DNA from: Gammaproteobacteria bacterium
Lineage (GTDB): Bacteria; Pseudomonadota; Gammaproteobacteria; GRL18
Direction of reading: 5' to 3'
Assembly: GCA_015488755.1 (NCBI GenBank)
Contig: WFNB01000091.1
Location: 1-51,551 of the forward strand
DNA length: 51,551 nt
The number at the start of each line of letters is the position of its first letter. The stretch's first letter is position 1. Shown piece after piece: positions 45,487 through 51,551 of this stretch. The translations under genes were made by a program, and so were the position numbers. The notes beneath the pieces were generated by a model. The model did not search any database. It saw only the letters and a program-made list of their open reading frames with translations, and was not told where the DNA came from.

Positions 45487-45516
45487 GTTGAAAAAGTTAT
45501 CCACAACCCCATATTA
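45487..45516 (+). promoter_or_regulatory. Sigma-32 heat-shock promoter of clpB, containing a DnaA box
   Basis: GTTGAAA (45487-45493) and CCCCATATTA (45507-45516) are 13 bases apart and match the sigma-32 consensus (CTTGAAA and CCCCATnT). The spacer holds an exact DnaA box, TTATCCACA (45497-45505). Transcription should start near 45523. Confidence 0.75.
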
Positions 45517-45549
45517 AGATCATCAAAACATTTTTAAGAGGGTATGCCA

Positions 45550-48177
45550 ATGAGAATGGATAAACTGACCAGCAAATTTCAACAAGCCATTGCCGATGCA
45601 CAAAGCTTGGCAATTGGTCGTGACCACCAGTTTATAGAATCTATCCATGTAATGGTTGCATTATTGGATCAAGAAGGCGGTACGGCAAGGCATTTACTGA
45701 CCCAATCCAATGTCAATATTAATCTACTACGCTCGCAACTAGCCAAAGCGCTGGATCAAATGGCCAGTATTGATGGTTTTTCTGGTGATGTGCAAGTCTC
45801 TCCTGAGTTAACACGTCTATTAAATATGACGGATAAACTTTCTCAGAAACGTAAGGATCAATTTATTTCCAGTGAGCTATATTTACTTGCTGCCATTGGT
45901 GATAAGGGGCAACTTGGGCGCATTTTATCAGACTTAGGTGCGGATAAAAAAGTCGTTGAACAAGCTATTGATGCGATGCGTGGCGGGCAGACAGTCAATG
46001 ATCCTAATGCTGAAGAACAACGTCAGGCGCTAGAGAAATATACCATCGATCTGACCGAACGAGCGGAACAAGGGAAGCTTGATCCTGTTATTGGTCGGGA
46101 TGATGAGATCCGCCGTACTGTACAAGTGTTACAACGTCGTACAAAAAATAACCCAGTCTTAATTGGTGAACCCGGTGTGGGTAAAACCGCTATTATCGAA
46201 GGTTTAGCACAGCGTATTATTAATGGTGAAGTGCCCGAAGGTCTTAAAAACAAGCGTATTTTATCATTAGATATGGGCACCTTGATTGCTGGAGCTAAAT
46301 TTCGTGGTGAGTTTGAAGAGCGCCTAAAAGCGGTATTAAGTGATTTATCCAAACAAGAAGGCAGTGTGATCCTCTTTATTGATGAATTGCACACGATGGT
46401 TGGTGCTGGTAAAGCCGAAGGCTCTATGGATGCAGGCAATATGCTCAAGCCTGCTTTGGCTCGAGGTGAACTGCATTGTGTTGGAGCAACCACTTTAGAT
46501 GAATATCGTGAATATTTAGAAAAAGATGCGGCTTTAGAGCGCCGTTTTCAAAAAGTGTTGGTGGATGAGCCAACCTTAGAAGATACCATTGCTATTTTGC
46601 GTGGTTTAAAAGAAAAATATGAATTGCATCATGGGGTTGATATTACTGACCCAGCAATTGTTGCTGCGGCCAGTTTATCGCAACGCTATATTACAGAGAG
46701 AAAATTACCCGATAAAGCCATTGATCTTATTGATGAAGCAGGCAGTCGTATCCGTATGGAAATTGATTCCAAACCAGAAAAAATGGACAAGCTGGAACGC
46801 CGTATTATTCAACTAAAAATTGAACGAGAAGCCTTAAGTAAGGAATCGGATCCCGCATCAAAAAAACGTTTAGGCATATTAGAAGAAGATATTGCCGCAC
46901 TGGAGTTAGATTTTTCTGAATTAGAAGAAATCTGGAAATCAGAAAAAGCCGCAGTACAAGGGACGCAACACATTAAAGAAGCATTGGATCAGGCACGCAA
47001 AGATTTAGAAACTGCCCAACGAGCAGGTGACTTAGGACGTATGTCTGAATTGCAATATGGGCGCATTCCAGAGCTTGAGAAACAATTGGATATGGCATCA
47101 CAATTAGAGATGATTGATCCGACTGATCAGCCTAAGTTACTCAGAAACTCGGTAACAGAAGAGGAAATTGCGGAAGTTGTTGCTAAGTGGACAGGTATTC
47201 CCGTAGCCAAGATGCTGGAAGGTGAAAATGATAAATTGCTGCATTTAGAAGCAAAGCTTCATGAACGGGTGATTGGCCAGTCAGAAGCCGTTACCGTGGT
47301 TGCTAATGCCATTCGGCGCTCTCGTGCGGGTTTATCCGATCCCAGACGACCTAATGGATCCTTTTTATTCCTTGGCCCTACTGGAGTGGGTAAAACAGAA
47401 TTAACCAAGGCCTTAGCCGGTTTCTTATTTGACACCGAAGATGCCATGGTTCGCTTGGATATGTCGGAGTTTATGGAAAAACATGCCGTTGCCCGATTAA
47501 TTGGAGCACCCCCAGGCTATGTTGGTTATGAAGAAGGTGGTTATTTAACAGAGGCTGTCAGACGTAAGCCTTACTCTGTGATTTTGCTGGATGAAGTTGA
47601 AAAAGCACACCCTGATGTGTTTAATATTCTTTTACAGGTCTTAGATGATGGTCGTCTGACTGATGGTCAGGGACGGACAGTGGATTTTCGTAATACGGTG
47701 ATTATTATGACATCCAACTTGGGGTCTCAGCGCATTCAAGAGCTTAGCATGCATGCTTCTGGCAAACCAGATAATGCAGAGGCAGATTACCAGTTAATGA
47801 AAGCTGAAGTAATGGAGGTCGTGTCACAACATTTTCGCCCAGAATTTATTAATCGAGTCGATGATGTGGTTGTTTTTCATCCTCTTGATAGAGAGGCGAT
47901 TCATCAGATTGCAGACATTCAAATGGCTGATCTGCGTGGCCGTTTGTATGAACGTGATTTGGATATGGTCGTTTCTGAAGCAGCAATGACTCAAATTGGT
48001 AATGCTGGTTTTGATCCTATTTATGGTGCCCGCCCCCTAAGACGAGCCATACAGCAGGCTTTGGAAAATCCACTTGCTCAAGAGATATTAGCAGGTAACT
48101 TTATGCCCGGTGATGTCATTGATGTGGATGTTTCAAGTGATGATCCTCAGGGGCGTATTGTTTTTAAACGACGTTAG
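45550..48177 (+). CDS. clpB: ATP-dependent disaggregase ClpB
   Basis: This hexameric Hsp104-type chaperone rescues aggregated proteins with DnaK. It has an N-domain (1-~145), NBD1 with Walker [10 protein letters not shown] and Walker [14 protein letters not shown], the coiled-coil middle domain (about 400-530, [17 protein letters not shown] region), and NBD2 with [15 protein letters not shown] and [18 protein letters not shown] at 45550 ([14 protein letters not shown]) matches relatives and has AAGAGGG at 7 bases; the ATG at 45544 is too close. The length is 875 residues, as usual. Confidence 0.97.
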   Translation: MRMDKLTSKFQQAIADAQSLAIGRDHQFIESIHVMVALLDQEGGTARHLLTQSNVNINLLRSQLAKALDQMASIDGFSGDVQVSPELTRLLNMTDKLSQKRKDQFISSELYLLAAIGDKGQLGRILSDLGADKKVVEQAIDAMRGGQTVNDPNAEEQRQALEKYTIDLTERAEQGKLDPVIGRDDEIRRTVQVLQRRTKNNPVLIGEPGVGKTAIIEGLAQRIINGEVPEGLKNKRILSLDMGTLIAGAKFRGEFEERLKAVLSDLSKQEGSVILFIDELHTMVGAGKAEGSMDAGNMLKPALARGELHCVGATTLDEYREYLEKDAALERRFQKVLVDEPTLEDTIAILRGLKEKYELHHGVDITDPAIVAAASLSQRYITERKLPDKAIDLIDEAGSRIRMEIDSKPEKMDKLERRIIQLKIEREALSKESDPASKKRLGILEEDIAALELDFSELEEIWKSEKAAVQGTQHIKEALDQARKDLETAQRAGDLGRMSELQYGRIPELEKQLDMASQLEMIDPTDQPKLLRNSVTEEEIAEVVAKWTGIPVAKMLEGENDKLLHLEAKLHERVIGQSEAVTVVANAIRRSRAGLSDPRRPNGSFLFLGPTGVGKTELTKALAGFLFDTEDAMVRLDMSEFMEKHAVARLIGAPPGYVGYEEGGYLTEAVRRKPYSVILLDEVEKAHPDVFNILLQVLDDGRLTDGQGRTVDFRNTVIIMTSNLGSQRIQELSMHASGKPDNAEADYQLMKAEVMEVVSQHFRPEFINRVDDVVVFHPLDREAIHQIADIQMADLRGRLYERDLDMVVSEAAMTQIGNAGFDPIYGARPLRRAIQQALENPLAQEILAGNFMPGDVIDVDVSSDDPQGRIVFKRR

Positions 48178-48258
48178 ATGATGTGCTTATTGGCTAGTTG
48201 CTTGATTTTTCTAGATTAAAGGCACATTAGAAATAGGGCTTTAGTCACATTTATTTGC

Positions 48259-48278
48259 GGGGCTAAAGTCCTAGCCCC
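48259..48278. repeat. GGGGCTA palindromic repeat
   Basis: GGGGCTA (48259-48265) pairs with TAGCCCC (48272-48278). A fourth member of the GGGGCTAAAGCCCC-type family, between convergent clpB and the CsiV-family gene. Confidence 0.5.
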
Positions 48279-48300
48279 AAAAGCCATACGCATTAATATC

Positions 48301-49101
48301 TTATTCCTGAGCAGATTGTGAGGGATTAATGCGATAAGGTGTAATGTATACCAGCATACCAAAAATAGGATTATCAATATAATGCAGTTCTTTACTGCGC
48401 ATTTTTCTATTTTGCTTAAAGCGATACACTTGTTTTATGCATTGCTTACTCGGTGTTGTTTCCTGTGGTTGATCGAATTCTTGCTTATTGTTTGTTTTTG
48501 GATACACACATTGCTGTGCTTGCAAATTAACTTTTATATGTAAATAGCGGGATACATAGAGTTCTAATTCACCTTCTGGGATCAGACTGTCAGAAAACTG
48601 ATCAGAGACAAGTTTAATTGGTAAGGCTCTATTTTTTGGTAATGAACGTTGTGTCCAGCCAAAATGTGCTAATAGTTTATAATTGGGTGAATAGCGTAAG
48701 TGAGCAGCAGAATCTGATAATTTGTAATTAGCAGAAGAAAGCACCGCAATACCATTTCTTAAAGGTAAAAACTGTTTTCTTTGCATATCATATTCAGCTA
48801 ATGCTGGCGTATCATCATTGAGTGACTTATCTATTGTGCTTAATGCTTGTTCGTCTGATAATAAGTTGTCATCAGATAATTCAAGCGTCTGCCAAAATTC
48901 ATCGTGCTTACCCTGTTCATTGATATGTCTGAACAAGATCACTTCCACAATATAATATTGTTTTGCTTGATTATCCTCAACTGTTTGATTTTGCCCAATA
49001 CTCTCCTGAGTTGAACCTTCGGCATATACAAAGTGGCTGAGCAATAAAGCGAATAAAAGAAATATAATAGATTTGATACATTGCATACTGGATGATCTCA
49101 T
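48301..49101 (-). CDS. CsiV-family periplasmic protein
   Basis: The 266-residue protein has a signal peptide (about 1-27, cleaved near YAEG). The CsiV-family segments YYIVEVILFRH near the mature N-terminus and YKLLAHFGWTQRSLPKN are present, with a C-terminal beta-rich part (LELYVSRYLHIKVNLQ, YRFKQNRKMRSKELHYIDNP split here). CsiV of Shewanella was linked to outer-membrane or divisome function with peptidoglycan binding; the exact role here is unknown. It usually sits near mfd, which is not in the window. Confidence 0.8.
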   Translation of the reverse strand: MRSSSMQCIKSIIFLLFALLLSHFVYAEGSTQESIGQNQTVEDNQAKQYYIVEVILFRHINEQGKHDEFWQTLELSDDNLLSDEQALSTIDKSLNDDTPALAEYDMQRKQFLPLRNGIAVLSSANYKLSDSAAHLRYSPNYKLLAHFGWTQRSLPKNRALPIKLVSDQFSDSLIPEGELELYVSRYLHIKVNLQAQQCVYPKTNNKQEFDQPQETTPSKQCIKQVYRFKQNRKMRSKELHYIDNPIFGMLVYITPYRINPSQSAQE

Positions 49102-49214
49102 TTGATAAGCTTTGTATTATACAAAATATAAGAGATGATACGAGACTTATTCTTGTATTTATAGGTTAAAACAGGTGACTGATACTATGAAGATTTATTT
49201 AGGTTTAAGGTAAG

Positions 49215-49356
49215 GTCACTTTGGCATAGATACCAAAGTGAAACCTACAGGGAGCTATTTATGCCCGAAGAAAGTACTTTTGGAAGTGGCGACTTCTTTA
49301 ACAAATTCAGGCTAATCAATACCTTATTAATTTCAGCTATTCAGAATTCAAGTTAA
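49215..49356. mobile_element. MITE-like element, copy B (left part degenerate)
   Basis: It aligns with the right two-thirds of the 10751-10965 element: TTTGGCAT-like hairpin, ATGCCCGAAG, GGCGACTTCT, AGGCTAATCAATAC and the terminal TTCAGC...AAGTTAA end. The left terminal repeat is absent or too diverged. Its right end overlaps the stop codon of the acyl-carrier-like gene. Confidence 0.65.
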
Positions 49357-49649
49357 TTAAAATATTGCGGAGAAATATCATGAAATTCATGATCAACAAC
49401 CCTCTTATGTAAGTCACCAATAGTAACCATAGAATTCATATTAATATCTAAACCATCAAAGTATTCAGAAATGCCTTCTTGCAACTCTATAGCCTTAGCT
49501 TGTTGCATACCTAAATCGGTGCGCAATTCGAGATTATCACTAATCTCATCCATTTCAACTTCAAAGGTATCCGCAATGAGTGCATTTAAACTCATATCCA
49601 TGAGTGCTTTAACGGATGCTAATTCATTATTACCAGCTTTAATACACAT
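49353..49649 (-). CDS. Acyl-carrier-protein-like protein lacking the phosphopantetheine serine
   Basis: The product is of about 98 residues. From the ATG at 49649 (AGGA at 7 bases) it reads MCIKAGNNELASVKALMDMS. Numbered from a weak TTG at 49670, the ACP-like fold spans about 27-95, with helix 2 as DLGMQQAKAIEL (residues 52-63). Carrier proteins have DSL there; here Gln56 and Gln57 replace Asp and Ser, so no 4'-phosphopantetheine can attach by the usual way. The stop codon lies in the end of a MITE-like element, so the C-terminus may be altered. The role is unknown. Confidence 0.6.
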   Translation of the reverse strand: MCIKAGNNELASVKALMDMSLNALIADTFEVEMDEISDNLELRTDLGMQQAKAIELQEGISEYFDGLDINMNSMVTIGDLHKRVVDHEFHDISPQYFN

Positions 49650-49805
49650 CTTTCTTATCCTATGCCACAAACTTATATCATCCTGATACCCAGCTTGTAA
49701 TGAAAAATAGATTATAATTATTATATAACGATATTAGTATAATCTAATTTTATAAAATAATAAATTGATATATATCATTAGGAAAGTAAACGGTGGTAAA
49801 AAGAA

Positions 49806-50474
49806 TTATAGAAACTGATTTTGTAAAATTTTGTTGGTAAAGGATGTTCTTAAATAAAAGCCTCTGGGTAGGGTTTGTTTTTTTAAGCCATTGTCTCCAA
49901 AGGTAGTGGTTAGAACACTTGCATTGGCTGCTTTTGGACGAATCTGCAAATACTCACCCTGATGAGCGGTAATAGTTTCTACTTTTCCCAAACTGATAAG
50001 CTCCATAAATTCTTCCCAGTCTGCTTGTAAAATCATCATATCATCTTCTGATGGTGACCAGATAAAACCTTGTCCTATTTTTCTCTGAGCAATGCTAATA
50101 GTAGGATCAGCTTCAATGGGTAACCATAAAACTCGTGAAAGCTTGTGGTAAACACAAGAATCTTGCCATGACAGTCCAATGTGTCTGATAAGAGGGACGG
50201 CACAGACAAAAGTGGTTTCTTTTGCTTTGTGTTGAGCACTTAAGGGGATGGTTTTAAGTTCGATACCCAGATTTTGAAAATCAGGCTTTGATTGATTGCC
50301 AGCGCTGGCACCTAGGTGAAGTTCAACCAGTTGCCCAATCCAACCCTTATCACGTTTTAGGTTTTCAGGCACTGTCCAGTTGGCTTGGTCGGCTAATTCT
50401 GATAAGCGTTTGCCTGCAAGGGCAAGCACTCGAGAACTCAGTTCTTCTTCTGATTCGGGTCTTAGAGATTGCAC
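49806..50474 (-). CDS. mutH: DNA mismatch repair endonuclease MutH
   Basis: MutH nicks the unmethylated strand at hemimethylated GATC sites after MutS/MutL recognition. The 222-residue protein has the PENLKRDKGWIGQLVELHLGA region and the catalytic D-E-K set in KPDFQNLGIELKTIP. Its presence implies Dam methylation in this organism. The start is GTG at 50474 (MQSLRPESEEEL); there is no ATG nearby and no clear ribosome site. A 59-codon membrane-protein gene ends 11 bases upstream, so translation may be coupled. Confidence 0.93.
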   Translation of the reverse strand: MQSLRPESEEELSSRVLALAGKRLSELADQANWTVPENLKRDKGWIGQLVELHLGASAGNQSKPDFQNLGIELKTIPLSAQHKAKETTFVCAVPLIRHIGLSWQDSCVYHKLSRVLWLPIEADPTISIAQRKIGQGFIWSPSEDDMMILQADWEEFMELISLGKVETITAHQGEYLQIRPKAANASVLTTTFGDNGLKKQTLPRGFYLRTSFTNKILQNQFL

Positions 50475-50485
50475 AAGTCGTCGTA

Positions 50486-50665
50486 CTAGACTGATTTTAT
50501 TAATAAAAAAACAAAAGCCATAACCAGTACCAGAGGGATTAATACAGCGACCAGATCATTGCTAGATGCTTTGGGGCTATCTTTTAGCATTCCTTTTGCT
50601 TTAGGGAGTAAATACACTATCATCATTATAAGAAATAATGCCGAGAAGATTTTCATCCAGTCCAT
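50486..50665 (-). CDS. Small two-helix membrane protein, 59 residues
   Basis: ATG at 50665 opens 59 codons to TAG at 50486-50488. The product has two hydrophobic helices (about 5-20 and 38-57) joined by a charged loop (LPKAKGMLKDSPKASSNDL). It ends 11 bases before mutH on the same strand and probably shares its transcript. AGG lies nine bases before the start. The clear helix-loop-helix pattern suggests a real gene. The function is unknown. Confidence 0.55.
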   Translation of the reverse strand: MDWMKIFSALFLIMMIVYLLPKAKGMLKDSPKASSNDLVAVLIPLVLVMAFVFLLIKSV

Positions 50666-50775
50666 AGTGAATTGCCTGTATCTTAGTTAGATAAGAATAA
50701 TTTAAGCTTGTTATTTTAGAGGCTAGGGGTGATCATTGTAAATAGGAAAGTTCAGCTCGTGCCGTTGCTAAAAAA

Positions 50776-50803
50776 TAATGCCATCTGAAATGAGATGGCA
50801 TTA
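50776..50803 (-). terminator. Rho-independent terminator of the Bax-inhibitor-family gene
   Basis: TAATGCCATC (50776-50785) pairs exactly with GATGGCATTA (50794-50803), with an 8-nt loop. On the minus strand a TTTTT run follows, 16 bases after the yccA stop codon. Confidence 0.8.
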
Positions 50804-50818
50804 CAGCAGATGATTTAT

Positions 50819-51481
50819 TTAATCATCAAGTGCACCTAATAAAGATAGGAGATTAACAAAGATATTATATAAGCTTAAATATAAACCAACAGTGGCCATA
50901 ATATAATTTCTTTCGCCACCATTAATTATACGACTGGTGTCATATAAAATAAAACCACTCATAATAAGAATAATTGCTGCGGATAATGCCAGAGATAATG
51001 CTGGAATTTCCATAAAAATATTGGCTAGAGCAGTAATCAGCACTAACACCATACCGACCACTAGCATACCGCCCATAAAGCTAAAATCACGACGAGTCGT
51101 TAATGCATAGCCTGATAAGGCTAGGAAAATAATGCCAGTACCACCCAGAGCTGTCATAATTAACTGACTACCATTACTCATGTGCATATAGTGATTAAGC
51201 ATAGGACCTAAGCCTAAGCCAAGTAAACCGGTAATAGCAAAAACAACACCAATACCTGCGGCACTATTGGCTGTTTTTGGTAGCACAAACCAGATAAGAC
51301 CCATGGCACCAAATGATGCGACAAGTGGCATATAGAAGGGTAGATTCATATTCATGGAAATAAATGCTGTAAACGCACTGAAAAGGAGCGTAACAGAAAG
51401 TAATGCATAAGTATTTTTTAATACTTTATTGGTTTCTAGAACAGCTGTTTGCGATTGTGCAAGCTCTACTGGTCGATTCAT
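50819..51481 (-). CDS. yccA: Bax inhibitor-1/YccA family membrane protein
   Basis: The 220-residue protein has seven membrane helices with short loops. The BI-1 family traits are present: a cytoplasmic N-terminus (about 1-22), the segment GFILYDTSRIINGGERNYI with a conserved Asp, and the acidic C-terminus LGALDD. In E. coli YccA binds and inhibits FtsH; other relatives are calcium-leak channels. Its activity here is inferred from family only. It ends at a strong terminator. Confidence 0.92.
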   Translation of the reverse strand: MNRPVELAQSQTAVLETNKVLKNTYALLSVTLLFSAFTAFISMNMNLPFYMPLVASFGAMGLIWFVLPKTANSAAGIGVVFAITGLLGLGLGPMLNHYMHMSNGSQLIMTALGGTGIIFLALSGYALTTRRDFSFMGGMLVVGMVLVLITALANIFMEIPALSLALSAAIILIMSGFILYDTSRIINGGERNYIMATVGLYLSLYNIFVNLLSLLGALDD

Positions 51482-51551
51482 TGCTGGTTAGCCTCCGGCT
51501 ATAGACATAAAAAGAATTAATAATAACACATCTGTAATCTAAGACCTGATA

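Noticed and set aside
45434-45505. Replication origin at the two DnaA boxes
   Set aside because: Only two boxes, no AT-rich unwinding cluster of the usual form, and no dnaA, dnaN, gyrB, mnmG or rpmH nearby.

Overview
This is an AT-rich stretch of a gammaproteobacterial chromosome. Several neighbourhoods are typical of Gammaproteobacteria: yciB-yciI next to a PHP phosphatase/YciO/M50/TrpS/ScpA/ScpB block, rne divergent from rluC-HAD-sppA, bamD divergent from rluD-pgeF leading to clpB, a Pro-Arg-His-Leu tRNA cluster, and pilS-pilR with a PP0621-type gene. An NhaD antiporter and a PdsR/PdsS-type two-component pair suggest a marine or halotolerant free-living cell. I cannot name a genus. There is no CRISPR array, rRNA, prophage or intact transposase.

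Layout. 1-3.9 kb: an exported lipoprotein, a DUF1456 protein, and an exported parvulin isomerase with YciI and YciB on the minus strand. 4.1-9.5 kb: a plus-strand housekeeping run (PHP phosphatase, YciO, M50 protease, TrpS, ScpA, ScpB). 9.7-11.3 kb: a decayed island with a type I restriction hsdR remnant, a 215-bp MITE-like palindromic element and a Fic remnant. 11.5-18.8 kb: a tyrosine phosphatase, RNase E, RluC, a HAD phosphatase and SppA. 18.9-24.7 kb: NhaD, an HDOD protein and PdsS/PdsR on the minus strand. 24.9-28.7 kb: a small protein, RibA, a LemA/GIDE pair and FolD. 29-33 kb: four tRNAs and PilR/PilS. 33.1-35.2 kb: SucCD. 35.3-39.4 kb: an ECF sigma/anti-sigma operon with two paralogous exported proteins and a TPR/beta-barrel outer-membrane protein. 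39.5-51.5 kb: NadE, PII, BamD, RluD, PgeF, GcvR, Def, ClpB, a CsiV-family protein, an acyl-carrier-like protein, MutH and a Bax-inhibitor-1 family protein.

The best candidate for an undescribed system is the minus-strand cluster at 35310-39394. An ECF sigma factor with a plausible self-type promoter is followed by a zinc-finger membrane anti-sigma factor, two paralogous Sec-exported low-complexity proteins, and a Slam-like TPR plus beta-barrel protein. This layout would fit an envelope-stress-controlled export or display system whose substrates sit in the same operon. That function is an inference.

Other points of interest are a MITE-like repeat family with three copies or fragments, one of which supplies the stop codon of an acyl-carrier-like protein that lacks the phosphopantetheine serine. 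A GIDE-domain protein carries a perfect EF-hand loop. Two exact DnaA boxes lie in the clpB promoter region. Long nested inverted repeats lie upstream of rne. Two genes of under 60 codons are also present.
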